In this document: positions 20,249 through 28,926 of the stretch, in pieces
Layout: each line of letters opens with the position of its first letter
Position numbering within the stretch: the first letter of the stretch is position 1
DNA from: Pelagibacterales bacterium SAG-MED05
GTDB taxonomy: Bacteria; Pseudomonadota; Alphaproteobacteria; Pelagibacterales; Pelagibacteraceae
Direction of reading: 5' to 3'
NCBI GenBank assembly: GCA_014654415.1
Contig: JACWDC010000005.1
Location: 1-64,000, forward strand
DNA: 64,000 bases
Made by a program: the position numbers and the translations under genes
Notes under the pieces: model-generated
Told to the model about the DNA's origin: nothing
Seen by the model: the letters and a program-made list of their open reading frames with translations, nothing else
The model's database searches: none

Positions 20249-21006
20249 TGTTTTACTCAAAAAAATTAAAAAAATTCAAAAATATAAAGCACTGTTTCTT
20301 TTCTAGACGAGGAGGATTTTCAAAGGGAATCTACCAAAGCCTCAACTGTGGCGAGGGATCAAAAGATAACAAAAAAAATATTTATAGAAACTTATCTTTA
20401 GTGGCAAAAAAAATGAAAATAAATAAGGAAAGACTGTCACTGATGTACCAAACTCATAGCAACAAAGTAATTATCATTAATAAAAAAAATAAAAATTCTA
20501 AAAAATTTAACTCGGACGCACTAATAACAAAAGTGAAAGGAATTGCTTTAGGAGTTGTAACGGCAGATTGTGTTCCAATTATTCTTTATGATATTAAAAA
20601 TCAAATAATTGGATGTATTCATGCTGGGTGGAAAGGAGCTTCATCTGGAATAATAGAAAATACAGTAAAAAAATTTAAAAACCTTAATTCAAAAAATAAA
20701 ATTTTTGCAAGCATAGGACCATGTATTGGAAAAAAAAGTTACGAAGTCGATAGAGACTTTTATAAAAAATTTATATTAAAATCAAAAAAAAATGCAGTAT
20801 ACTTTTCAAAAAAAAATAAAAAAAAGAAATTATTTAATCTCAGAAAATACGTTAGTGACAAGCTAATAAAACTTAATGTAAAAGTTGACCACGTAAACCA
20901 CGATACTTTTAAGGAAAAGAGTATTTTTTTTAGCTATAGAAGGTCTCAAAAATTACAAGAAAAAGATTATGGCAGGTGTATCTCTATAATAAGTCTTGTC
21001 GAATAG
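20248..21006 (+). CDS. pgeF: Peptidoglycan editing factor PgeF / YfiH-type multicopper-like protein
   Basis: A 252-residue protein of the laccase-domain YfiH family. E. coli members edit the peptidoglycan precursor by removing misincorporated residues, while purine nucleoside activities are reported for relatives. Metal-site motifs are intact: MYQTHSNKV, VTADCVPIILYD and CIHAGWKGASSGI, with IGPCIG and the terminal GRCISII. It is the last gene of the lgt-midA-pgeF run. Confidence 0.9.
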   Translation: MFYSKKLKKFKNIKHCFFSRRGGFSKGIYQSLNCGEGSKDNKKNIYRNLSLVAKKMKINKERLSLMYQTHSNKVIIINKKNKNSKKFNSDALITKVKGIALGVVTADCVPIILYDIKNQIIGCIHAGWKGASSGIIENTVKKFKNLNSKNKIFASIGPCIGKKSYEVDRDFYKKFILKSKKNAVYFSKKNKKKKLFNLRKYVSDKLIKLNVKVDHVNHDTFKEKSIFFSYRRSQKLQEKDYGRCISIISLVE

Positions 21007-21031
21007 ATAATTCAAAAAAACTGTCAAAGTT

Positions 21032-21060
21032 TAGACAAAATTAATTATTATATTAATAAT
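21032..21060 (+). promoter_or_regulatory. Putative promoter of prs
   Basis: TAGACA (21032-21037), a 17-base spacer and AATAAT (21055-21060) match the -35 and -10 consensus at 5 of 6 positions each. It lies in the largest gap of the window (146 bases, 21007-21152), and transcription would begin near 21067, about 85 bases before the prs ATG. Confidence 0.5.
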
Positions 21061-21061
21061 T

Positions 21062-21077
21062 GTTAAAGCTCTTTAAC
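21062..21077. promoter_or_regulatory. Perfect palindrome at the predicted prs transcription start
   Basis: GTTAAAG-CT-CTTTAAC is a perfect 7-base inverted repeat with a 2-base centre. It lies directly downstream of the predicted -10 box, across the predicted +1. The 2-base centre and absence of a T-tract argue against a terminator for pgeF, so an operator is the better reading. No cognate regulator can be named. Confidence 0.35.
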
Positions 21078-21152
21078 GTAATCCTTCAACAACATATAAC
21101 TTGGATTTGGTTTGAAAACATGAAAAAATAGATATATAAGTAATTATATTTC

Positions 21153-22085
21153 ATGAAAATTTTATCTGGAACTAGCAACCTTAAGTTAAGCAAGGATATT
21201 GCTAAAAAATTAAAATTAAAGTTAGTTAATACTAACATTAAAAGATTTGCTGATGGTGAAATCTATATAGAGGTGAATGAGAATATTAGAGGTAATAGTG
21301 TTTTTGTAATTCAATCTACATCTAATCCAGCGAATGATAATTTAATGGAACTTCTTCTTGTAGTTGACGCATTAAGGAGATCTTCTGCAAAAAATATTAC
21401 TGCTGTTATCCCATATTTTGGTTATGCAAGGCAAGACAGAAAAGTTGCTCCGAGAACATCTATCTCTGCAAAAGTGGTTGCTAATCTAATTACAAACGCT
21501 GGTGCAAGTAGAGTTGTTACGGTAGATTTGCATGCAGGACAAATTCAAGGATTTTTTGATATGCCAGTAGACAACTTGTTTACCACTCCTCTCTTTGCAA
21601 AACATATTAAAAAAAAACTTAATAACAAAAAATTAATTTGTGTTTCACCTGATGTTGGTGGAGTTCAAAGGACAAGAGCTTTGGCCACAAGAGTAAAAGC
21701 AGATCTTGCAATTATTGATAAAAGAAGACCTGCGCCGGGAAAATCTCAAGTCATGAATATTATTGGAAATGTAAAAAACAAAACATGTATTATTGTTGAT
21801 GACATTATTGATAGCGGTGGAACTATTATAAATGCAGTTGATGCTTTAAAGAAAAATGGCGCTAATGAAGTTTATGTTTTTATTACACATGCCGTTTTAA
21901 GTGGAGATGCTGCAAAAAAAATTAAAAATTCTAAAATAAAAAAACTTATAATCACCGATACAATTGACAACTCTCAAAAAATTAAAAATAACAATAAAAT
22001 AGAGGTCTTATCCATATCTTCTCTAATGTCAGAGGCTATTAAAAGAATAGCTAATTCTAATTCGGTGTCAGATTTATTCAATTAA
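21153..22085 (+). CDS. prs: Ribose-phosphate pyrophosphokinase
   Basis: Prs makes PRPP from ribose 5-phosphate and ATP for nucleotide, histidine and tryptophan synthesis. The 310-residue protein has the family blocks FADGEIYIEVNENIRG, the flexible loop PYFGYARQDRK (about 89-99), VDLHAGQIQGFFDMPVDN, and the PRPP-binding motif IIVDDIIDSGGT (about 213-224). It stands alone with its own predicted promoter and is followed after 53 bases by rplY. Confidence 0.97.
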   Translation: MKILSGTSNLKLSKDIAKKLKLKLVNTNIKRFADGEIYIEVNENIRGNSVFVIQSTSNPANDNLMELLLVVDALRRSSAKNITAVIPYFGYARQDRKVAPRTSISAKVVANLITNAGASRVVTVDLHAGQIQGFFDMPVDNLFTTPLFAKHIKKKLNNKKLICVSPDVGGVQRTRALATRVKADLAIIDKRRPAPGKSQVMNIIGNVKNKTCIIVDDIIDSGGTIINAVDALKKNGANEVYVFITHAVLSGDAAKKIKNSKIKKLIITDTIDNSQKIKNNNKIEVLSISSLMSEAIKRIANSNSVSDLFN

Positions 22086-22138
22086 TACTTGTTTTATGAA
22101 ATAAGTTGAGTTATATAGCCTCTCCAACAAAAAATTAA

Positions 22139-22894
22139 ATGAGCAACTTAAAAGCAATAAAAAGAGAGAATACTTCATCTAGCTCAACTAATAAATTGAG
22201 AGCAACTGGATTTATTCCCGCAATTTTGTATGGGGGAAAAGCTCCTAATCAAAAAATTTCTATTGAAAAAAAATCTGTAAGAGACATCATTAAATCTGAC
22301 AATTTTTTATCTAAAGTTTTAGAACTTGATGTTGAGGGAAAAAAAGAAAAAGTTTTACCTCGAGATGTTGCTTATCATGTGGTTTCGGAAGAACCTATTC
22401 ATATTGATTTTATGAGAATAGTGTCTGGTAAAAAAATTGTTTTAGAAATACCAGTTAAATTCATTAATCATCCAGACTCTCCAGGATTAAAAAGAGGTGG
22501 AGTCCTAAACATAGTTAGGAGAACAGTGGAGTTAAAATGCCCAGCAGAAAGTATACCTGATGACATCACTATAGATTTGGCAGGTACTGACATTGGAACG
22601 AGCTTAAAAATATCTTCAGTAAAATTGGGAGATAATATAATACCTACAATAACTGACAGAGATTTCGTAATTGCAACGGTTGCGGCACCAACAATAATCA
22701 AAGAACCTGAAAAACCTGCTGAAGGCGAAGCTGTTGAAGGTGCAGAAGGAGAAGCTCCTGCCGAAGGAGAAGAAGCAGTAGCTAAAGATGGAGAGTCAGT
22801 CAAAAAAGATGAAAAAGGAAAAGAGGCAGCTGCTGGTGATAAAAAGCCCGCTGAAAAAAAAGCGACTGAAAAGAAGCCTGCTGAAAAAAAATAA
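22139..22894 (+). CDS. rplY: 50S ribosomal protein L25, long CTC form
   Basis: L25 binds 5S rRNA. The N-terminal L25 domain (about 1-95, with RATGFIPAILYGGKAPNQKIS) and the C-terminal beta domain of the CTC type (about 98-185, with VKFINHPDSPGLKRGG) are clear. Residues from about 187 to 251 are a low-complexity tail: an acidic part made of AEGE-type repeats, then a basic part of KKPAEKK repeats. Long tails of Ala, Glu and Lys occur in other alphaproteobacterial L25 proteins, but this one switches charge halfway. The gene precedes pth, its usual neighbour, by 5 bases. Confidence 0.95.
   Translation: MSNLKAIKRENTSSSSTNKLRATGFIPAILYGGKAPNQKISIEKKSVRDIIKSDNFLSKVLELDVEGKKEKVLPRDVAYHVVSEEPIHIDFMRIVSGKKIVLEIPVKFINHPDSPGLKRGGVLNIVRRTVELKCPAESIPDDITIDLAGTDIGTSLKISSVKLGDNIIPTITDRDFVIATVAAPTIIKEPEKPAEGEAVEGAEGEAPAEGEEAVAKDGESVKKDEKGKEAAAGDKKPAEKKATEKKPAEKK
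22699..22891 (+). repeat. Degenerate repeats encoding the AEGE/KPAEKK tail of L25
   Basis: This stretch of about 64 codons uses only a few amino acids. The 5' half repeats GCTGAAGGCGAA-like units (acidic), and the 3' half repeats AAGCC(T/C)GC(T/C)GAAAAA-like units (basic). Its richness in GC-containing Ala and Gly codons stands out from the surrounding AT-rich sequence. Confidence 0.7.
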
Positions 22895-22899
22895 TTAAT

Positions 22900-23472
22900 A
22901 TGCTTTTACTTGTCGGATTGGGAAATCCTGGTTCTAATAGTGTTAATAACAGACATAATATCGGTTTTAAAATTATTGATGCAGTCAATGCACATTTTAA
23001 GCTATCAAAACAAAAACCAAAATTCAAAGGATTGCTAACAACGGGAAATATAGAGTCTAAAAAAATTTATGCTATTAAACCTTTAACTTTTATGAATAAT
23101 TCAGGAACAGCAATTAAGGAATTAATTGACTACTTTAAAATTGATGCAAAAAATGTTTTTGTTTTTCATGATGACATGGATATTGATTTTGGAAAGATTA
23201 AAGTAAAATTCGGGGGTAGCAGCGCTGGTCATAATGGAATCGATTCAATTGATAAGTTTATCGGAAAAGATTATTCAAGAGTTAGAATTGGAATAGGTCA
23301 TCCTAAACAGAAAAATAAAGTTAACAATCATGTTTTAGAAGATTTTAAGGAAGATGAAGAGGAAAAAATTAAAGAAATTGCAGAAAATATTGTGAAATTA
23401 ATACCTACCCTTATTGAAAAAAAAATAGATTTATTCTCAAGCAAAGTTAATCAAAATCTTAATGGGATTTAA
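22900..23472 (+). CDS. pth: Peptidyl-tRNA hydrolase
   Basis: Pth frees tRNA from peptidyl-tRNAs that drop off the ribosome. The 190-residue protein has LLVGLGNPGSNSVNNRHNIGF with the catalytic histidine (about residue 21), the substrate-binding PLTFMNNSG, the FHDDMDIDFGKIKVKFGGSSAGHNGIDSI block and YSRVRIGIGHP. It is preceded by rplY and overlaps ychF by 11 bases; the rplY-pth-ychF order is widespread. Confidence 0.97.
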   Translation: MLLLVGLGNPGSNSVNNRHNIGFKIIDAVNAHFKLSKQKPKFKGLLTTGNIESKKIYAIKPLTFMNNSGTAIKELIDYFKIDAKNVFVFHDDMDIDFGKIKVKFGGSSAGHNGIDSIDKFIGKDYSRVRIGIGHPKQKNKVNNHVLEDFKEDEEEKIKEIAENIVKLIPTLIEKKIDLFSSKVNQNLNGI

Positions 23473-24532
23473 ATGTGGAATTGTTGGACTTCCTAACGTT
23501 GGAAAATCAACTCTATTCAATGCGCTAACAGCCTCAAAAAATGCAGAGGCTGCAAATTTTCCTTTTTGCACAATTGATCCTAATATTGGCGTAGTAGATG
23601 TAGTTGATGAAAGATTGGACTTCTTATCAAAGTTATCTAAATCTAAAAAAAAAATTTATACTAATATCACCTTCGTCGATATAGCTGGATTAGTAAAAGG
23701 AGCATCGAAAGGAGAAGGTCTGGGTAATAAATTTCTTTCTCACATAAGAGAAGTAGATGCCATTATACACTTAGTGAGGTGTTTTGAGTCAGATAAGATT
23801 ACTCATGTAAATTCAAAAATAGATCCTGTGAACGATTTAGAAACAATAAAAACAGAAATCATGCTTTCTGACATCGATATTATTCAAAAAAAATTAGAGA
23901 AAGGTAAAAAAAAACTCCTTAATGAAAAAGAAATAGAAGTGTTAGAAAAAAAACTAGACCAGTTAAATCAAAATAAAGACTTAACCACTAATCATGAAGA
24001 TGATAATAAATTTTTGTCTACTGTTGGTTTATTAAGCATAAAACCTAAAATAATTGTTTGTAATGTTGATGAAGAAAGCCTAACAAAAGGAAATAAATTT
24101 ACGGAAAACATCAAATCTAGATATCCTAATGAAAAAATTGTGAAAATTTGTGCAGATATAGAAGATCAAATTATGGGTTTAGATAAAAATGAGAAAGAAA
24201 CATTCATGAAGGAAATTGGATTAAATAAAACTGGTCTTAATCAATTAATAAGAGAAGGTTATGATCTTTTAAGATTAGATACCTTTTTTACCTCAGGTCC
24301 AGAAGAAAGTAGAGCTTGGACTGTTAAAAAAAATACATTAGCACCTAAAGCAGCGAGCGTAATTCATACTGATTTTGAAAAAAATTTTATACGAGCAGAA
24401 GCTGTATCTTGTGAAGATTTTATAAAATTTGGTAGCGCAGAAAAGTGTAAAGAAAATGGAAAGTTAAGAATAGAAGGTAAAGACTATATTGTTAAAGATG
24501 GAGATGTTTTATATTTCAGAGTCAACCCTTGA
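23462..24532 (+). CDS. ychF: Redox-responsive P-loop NTPase YchF (Obg family)
   Basis: YchF/OLA1 proteins prefer ATP to GTP and associate with ribosomes. The 356-residue protein has the P-loop GLPNVGKST (9-17), the G3 motif DIAGLVKGASKGEGLGN, a coiled-coil insert rich in lysine (about 125-165), and a C-terminal TGS domain (AWTVKKNTLAPKAASVIHTDFEKNFIRAE). It overlaps pth by 11 bases and the convergent petC gene by 24 bases. Confidence 0.96.
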   Translation: MGFKCGIVGLPNVGKSTLFNALTASKNAEAANFPFCTIDPNIGVVDVVDERLDFLSKLSKSKKKIYTNITFVDIAGLVKGASKGEGLGNKFLSHIREVDAIIHLVRCFESDKITHVNSKIDPVNDLETIKTEIMLSDIDIIQKKLEKGKKKLLNEKEIEVLEKKLDQLNQNKDLTTNHEDDNKFLSTVGLLSIKPKIIVCNVDEESLTKGNKFTENIKSRYPNEKIVKICADIEDQIMGLDKNEKETFMKEIGLNKTGLNQLIREGYDLLRLDTFFTSGPEESRAWTVKKNTLAPKAASVIHTDFEKNFIRAEAVSCEDFIKFGSAEKCKENGKLRIEGKDYIVKDGDVLYFRVNP

Positions 24533-25294
24533 CCAAATCTTCTTCATACTTAAATAAACTAAAATAGTTAGGAGTAACAAATATATTATAACTTTAAATC
24601 CAACTCTATGTCTCTCTTCTAATTCTGGTTCTGCTGCCCACGCTAAGAAAGTAGTTACATCTTTCGCCATTTGATCCATGGTAGCCTCTGTGCCGTCAGA
24701 ATACTCTACAATGCCTTCGGCTAACGGTGAGGCCATTTTTATTTTTTGACCAATCATGTATTTATTATAATAAACACCATCATCTAACTTCATGCCTGCA
24801 GGTGGTTCCTCGTATCCCATTAAAACTGAATACATGTAATCAGCTCCACCAGGTCTAGCTTTAACTAAAACTGACATATCAGGTGGGTAAGCTCCTCCGT
24901 TAGCTGCTGTTGATGCCTCAACATTTGGATATGGGCTCTTAAATTTATCTGATGGTTTACCTGTCCTTGTAAACATCTCTCCTTGACTATCTGGGCCATC
25001 TTCAATTTCAACACTAGCTGCAATTGCTTTTACTTCTTCCTCAGTAAACTCTGGACCTCCGGGCTCACCTAAATTTCTATAGCTCAAATATTGCATCGAA
25101 TGGCAAGATGCACACACTTCTTTGTAAACTTGAAAACCTCTTTGTAATGAAGCTCTGTCAAATTTACCGGTTAATTCTTTAAAGCTCCAATTAACTTTTA
25201 TTGGGTCAATAGATTCCGCACTGAATAAAGGGTTGATAAAGATTAGTGTTGATAAAATTACAAGAATTAATCTTTTAGAGTTAAATCTTATCAT
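24509..25294 (-). CDS. petC: Cytochrome c1 (bc1 complex)
   Basis: Cytochrome c1 passes electrons from the Rieske protein to cytochrome c on the periplasmic side of complex III. A signal peptide covers about 1-26. The heme is attached at C61-A-S-C64-H65. The axial methionine is probably in [14 protein letters not shown]-terminal membrane anchor (about 236-253) is followed by a short positive tail. The 261-residue length is typical of alphaproteobacteria. The start overlaps the end of petB by 14 bases; the end overlaps ychF. Confidence 0.95.
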   Translation of the reverse strand: MIRFNSKRLILVILSTLIFINPLFSAESIDPIKVNWSFKELTGKFDRASLQRGFQVYKEVCASCHSMQYLSYRNLGEPGGPEFTEEEVKAIAASVEIEDGPDSQGEMFTRTGKPSDKFKSPYPNVEASTAANGGAYPPDMSVLVKARPGGADYMYSVLMGYEEPPAGMKLDDGVYYNKYMIGQKIKMASPLAEGIVEYSDGTEATMDQMAKDVTTFLAWAAEPELEERHRVGFKVIIYLLLLTILVYLSMKKIWSRVDSEI

Positions 25295-26540
25295 AATCCT
25301 TCTTGGCTAAAGCTGGGTCTCCGCCGCTTGATAAAACGGGTTCAGATATACTCATAGGTACTGGATCAGTTTTTTCAAATAAGCCTAAAACTGGTAAAAC
25401 GACTATAAAATGTAAAAAATAATAAATAGTTCCAATTCTTGCTAAAGCTAAATAAATACCCTCTGCAGGCATTGCTCCCATATATCCTAGCAATAAAACA
25501 TCTATGACAAATATCCAATAAAAATATCTATACATAGGTCTAAACACTGCAGACCTAACTTTCGAAGTGTCTAACCAGGGAAGAATAAAAAGAATAAATA
25601 TTGATCCAAACATTAAAATAACTCCACCTAATTTATCTGGAACAGATCTTAATATTGCATAAAAAGGCAATAAGTACCATTCAGGAACAATATGAGCTGG
25701 AGTAACTAATGGATTTGCTGGAATATAATTGTCCGAGTGACCTAATACATTTGGTGAAAAGAATACAAATCCAGAAAAAATAATCATGAATAACAATAAA
25801 GCAAAAGCATCTTTGATAGTGATGTAAGGATGAAAAGGTACAGTATCTTTAGAAGGTTTTTTTAAATCTATTCCGATAGGATTATTGTTACCTGGAACGT
25901 GTAATGCCCAGATATGTAAAATTACTAATCCTGAAATCAAAAAAGGAAATAAGTAATGCAAACTAAAAAATCTATTTAAGGTAGGGTTGTCAACTGAATA
26001 AGCCCCCCATAGCCATGTGGTAATGCTTTCTCCAATTAAAGGTATCGCACTAAATAGGCTTGTTATTACAGTAGCTCCCCAAAAGCTCATTTGACCCCAA
26101 GGTAAAACATACCCCATAAATGCCGTTGCCATCATTAATAAATAAATTAATAAACCGATTATCCAAATGACTTCTCTTGGTGATTTGTAAGAGCCATAGA
26201 ATAGAGATCTAAAAATATGAATGTAGACTGCTAAAAAAAACATAGACGCACCATTACTATGAATATATCTGATCAACCAACCAAAGTTTACATTTCTCAT
26301 AATATGTTCGACGCTTGCAAATGCTAGATCGGCATGGGCAACATAATGCATCGCTAAAACAATTCCTGTTATGATTTGAGTCATCAAACAAAAAGTTAAT
26401 ATTCCACCAAAGGTCCACCAATAGTTTAAATTTTTTGGAGTAGGATAATCCGTTAAATGGGACCCTAGAGTTAATAATGGCAAACGGTCGTTAAACCACT
26501 TTCCAGCTTTTGATTTTGGTGTATATTCCTGATCGCTCAT
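25281..26540 (-). CDS. petB: Cytochrome b (bc1 complex)
   Basis: The 419-residue, eight-helix core subunit of complex III carries the low- and high-potential hemes and the quinone sites. The Qo-site motifs [25 protein letters not shown] and the PEWY motif ([17 protein letters not shown]) are present, with heme-ligand histidines in the second and fourth helices ([43 protein letters not shown]). The unfused full-length form is typical of alphaproteobacteria. Order is petA-petB-petC, with 9 bases after petA. Confidence 0.97.
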   Translation of the reverse strand: MSDQEYTPKSKAGKWFNDRLPLLTLGSHLTDYPTPKNLNYWWTFGGILTFCLMTQIITGIVLAMHYVAHADLAFASVEHIMRNVNFGWLIRYIHSNGASMFFLAVYIHIFRSLFYGSYKSPREVIWIIGLLIYLLMMATAFMGYVLPWGQMSFWGATVITSLFSAIPLIGESITTWLWGAYSVDNPTLNRFFSLHYLFPFLISGLVILHIWALHVPGNNNPIGIDLKKPSKDTVPFHPYITIKDAFALLLFMIIFSGFVFFSPNVLGHSDNYIPANPLVTPAHIVPEWYLLPFYAILRSVPDKLGGVILMFGSIFILFILPWLDTSKVRSAVFRPMYRYFYWIFVIDVLLLGYMGAMPAEGIYLALARIGTIYYFLHFIVVLPVLGLFEKTDPVPMSISEPVLSSGGDPALAKKDYDKI

Positions 26541-26549
26541 AAAAATTTA

Positions 26550-27071
26550 TTATCCAATTTTAATTGTATTATTGTCTACGAATTCAAATTTCGGTATCTC
26601 CATGTTTGTGGGCGCTGGTCCTTTTCTAATTCTTCCAGACAAATCATAATGAGAGCCATGACATGGACAAAACCAACCTTTATAATCCCCTTTATCTTTT
26701 AAAGGCACACAACCAAGATGCGTGCAAACGCCTAACATTACTAACCACTCATCTTTACCTTTTTTAACTCTATCCTCATCTTTTTGCGGGTCAGGCAAAT
26801 CTTTTAAGCTAACTGATCTTGCTTCGGATATTTCTTCTTGTGTTCTTCTTTTTAGAAAAACAGGTTTTCCTCTCCATAACACTGTAATTGACTTACCTGG
26901 TTCAATTTGACTTATATCAACCTCGGTTGTTGCTAGTGCTTGTTGAGCTTTATCTGGATTCATTTGGTGTACCAAAGGCCACACTACTGCTCCTAAACCA
27001 ACTGCTCCAACGGTATAGCTAGCTGTAAATAAAAAATCTCTTCGATTTACTTTTTTTTCTTCTTTGCTCAT
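26550..27071 (-). CDS. petA: Rieske iron-sulfur subunit (bc1 complex)
   Basis: The N-terminus has a Tat-type signal and anchor (NRRDFLFTASYTVGAVGLGAVVWPL). The 2Fe-2S ligands are Cys116 and His118 in CTHLGC, and Cys135 and His138 in CPCHGSH; Cys121 and Cys137 form the usual disulfide pair. Length 173 is normal. It is first in the petABC operon. The 101-base gap to the divergent trmL gene must hold the operon promoter, but no strong consensus promoter stands out. Confidence 0.97.
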   Translation of the reverse strand: MSKEEKKVNRRDFLFTASYTVGAVGLGAVVWPLVHQMNPDKAQQALATTEVDISQIEPGKSITVLWRGKPVFLKRRTQEEISEARSVSLKDLPDPQKDEDRVKKGKDEWLVMLGVCTHLGCVPLKDKGDYKGWFCPCHGSHYDLSGRIRKGPAPTNMEIPKFEFVDNNTIKIG

Positions 27072-27172
27072 TTATTATGTATGTGTTTATAATGTAACTA
27101 ATAAATAAATCTAAATTTTAATATTTACTAGGGTCAGAATGACACATAAATTAAGTAAAATAAGCAAAAGTA

Positions 27173-27622
27173 ATGCACATAGCTCTATATAAGCCTGACA
27201 TACCTCAAAACACTGCCGCAGTAATAAGATTAAGCTCATGTTTAGGCCTAAAGCTACATATTGTGGAACCTTGTGGTTTTAGCTTAGAAGACCCAAGATT
27301 TAAAAGAGTTGTTATGGATTATATTGGTTTAAGCAAAATTTTTCGATATGCAGACTATGATATATTTTTAAAAAAAAACTCAAAATCTAGAATTATTCTA
27401 ATGACAACAAAAGCGAAAAAATCATATCTTAAATTTAAATTCAAAAGTAGCGATATGCTTTTGTTTGGAAGAGAAAGTGCAGGAGTTCCAAAGCTTTTAC
27501 ATCAAAAAATAAAAAATAAATTAAAAGTTCCTATTAGTAAAAAAACCCGGTCTCTTAATGTGGCTATGACAGTTGCAATAGTAGCTTCGGAAGCTTTAAG
27601 ACAAAATAATTTTTTAGAATAA
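27173..27622 (+). CDS. trmL: tRNA (cytidine(34)-2'-O)-methyltransferase
   Basis: TrmL is a SPOUT-fold enzyme that methylates the wobble ribose of certain leucine tRNAs. The 149-residue protein has the N-terminal ALYKPDIPQNTAAVIRLSS, the LLFGRESAGVP motif and the C-terminal knot segment SLNVAMTVAIVASEALRQ. It overlaps hemF by one base (TAATG). Confidence 0.94.
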   Translation: MHIALYKPDIPQNTAAVIRLSSCLGLKLHIVEPCGFSLEDPRFKRVVMDYIGLSKIFRYADYDIFLKKNSKSRIILMTTKAKKSYLKFKFKSSDMLLFGRESAGVPKLLHQKIKNKLKVPISKKTRSLNVAMTVAIVASEALRQNNFLE

Positions 27623-28446
27623 TGATTAATTCTGATTTAAGAAAAAAAATGGCAGATAGTTGGTTTTCTTATTTACAAAGCCAAATTTGTAAAGAATTTG
27701 AAATTTTTGAAAAAGGAAAAAAAAAATTTACAAGAAAAGACTGGCATAAAAAAAATAAGAATGAAGGAGGTGGAACATCCTTTTTGCTATCAAAAGGAAA
27801 CGTATTTGAAAAAGTTGGAGTTAACAAGTCAACAGTTTCTGGAATATTCTCAAAAGAATTTAGAGGCAAAATATTAGGAGCAAAAAAATACGGGAAGTAT
27901 TGGGCATCTGGCATATCTGTTGTTGCTCATATGAAAAATCCAAAAATACCTGCCATACACTTTAATACAAGATTCATAGTAACTACTAAAGAATGGTTTG
28001 GAGGTGGAATGGATGTAACCCCTAGTTATAAGGATATAAAAGAGAAGAAGTTAGTGCACAATATGCTAAAAAAAGTATGTGTTAAAAATAAAAAAAATTA
28101 TAAAAGATATAAAAACTGGTGCGATAAATATTTTTATTTACCTCATAGGAAGGAAGTCAGAGGAATTGGTGGAATATTTTTTGATTATGAGACCGGTGAG
28201 TGGAATAATAACTTTAAATTTGTAAGAGAACTTGGATTATCTTTTATAGATATATCTAAAAAAATTATTAAAAGAAAAAATATTTTAAAATGGAATCAAA
28301 AAGACAAGGAAAAACAATTGCTCAAAAGAGGAAGATATGTTGAGTTTAATCTTTTATATGACAGGGGTACAAAATTTGGGTTAAACTCTGGTGGAAATAT
28401 AGACTCTATATTAATGTCACTACCACCAGAAGCAAAATGGAAATAA
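27622..28446 (+). CDS. hemF: Coproporphyrinogen III oxidase, oxygen-dependent
   Basis: HemF converts coproporphyrinogen III to protoporphyrinogen IX using O2, in heme synthesis. Family blocks are GGGTSFLLSKGNVFEKVGVN, ISVVAHMKNPKIPAIHFNTRFI, WFGGGMDVTPSY, RGIGGIFFDYE and RGRYVEFNLLYDRGTKFGL. The product feeds the cytochromes encoded nearby. Length 274 is slightly short for the family (about 300) but no block is missing. It is followed by greA after 3 bases. Confidence 0.96.
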   Translation: MINSDLRKKMADSWFSYLQSQICKEFEIFEKGKKKFTRKDWHKKNKNEGGGTSFLLSKGNVFEKVGVNKSTVSGIFSKEFRGKILGAKKYGKYWASGISVVAHMKNPKIPAIHFNTRFIVTTKEWFGGGMDVTPSYKDIKEKKLVHNMLKKVCVKNKKNYKRYKNWCDKYFYLPHRKEVRGIGGIFFDYETGEWNNNFKFVRELGLSFIDISKKIIKRKNILKWNQKDKEKQLLKRGRYVEFNLLYDRGTKFGLNSGGNIDSILMSLPPEAKWK

Positions 28447-28449
28447 AAT

Positions 28450-28926
28450 ATGGATAAGGAACCTATCACAGTTATTGGTCTTGAAAATTTAAAGTCTGAA
28501 CTGGAAGATTTAAAAAATATTCAAAGACCTAGAGTAGTAGAAGCTATTGCTGAAGCAAGATCTCATGGTGATTTAAAAGAAAATGCTGAGTACCATGCGG
28601 CTAAAGAACAGCAAGCTTTAATTGAAAGTAGAGTAATTGCAATTAATGATCTGATAGCTAGAGCAAATGTTATTGACGTTACTAAAATTGAGAATGATGG
28701 AAAAGTTATTTTTGGTTCCACAGTAAAAGTTCAAGATTTAGAGTCTAATAAAGAAATAACTTACAAGTTAGTTGGGCAAGATGAAGCTGATATTTCAAAG
28801 AATTTAATATTTTATAAAAGTCCAATAGGAAAAGCTTTAATTGGAAAAAATAAAGATGATATAGCAAACGTAAGTACTCCATCAGGTGAAAGAAATTTTG
28901 AAATAAAAAATGTTAAATATGTTTAA
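28450..28926 (+). CDS. greA: Transcription elongation factor GreA
   Basis: GreA rescues backtracked RNA polymerase by stimulating transcript cleavage. The 158-residue protein has the coiled-coil NTD with the acidic tip and motif GDLKENAEYHAAKEQQALIE, then the FKBP-like CTD (FGSTVKVQDLESNKEITYKLVG, SPIGKALIGK). Its stop overlaps the end of the convergent nucleotidyltransferase gene by 4 bases. Confidence 0.97.
   Translation: MDKEPITVIGLENLKSELEDLKNIQRPRVVEAIAEARSHGDLKENAEYHAAKEQQALIESRVIAINDLIARANVIDVTKIENDGKVIFGSTVKVQDLESNKEITYKLVGQDEADISKNLIFYKSPIGKALIGKNKDDIANVSTPSGERNFEIKNVKYV

Noticed and set aside
22468-22803. 111-residue minus-strand ORF rich in Ser, Ala and Pro
   Set aside because: It is the reverse reading of the L25 gene and its low-complexity tail, so its composition is an artefact.
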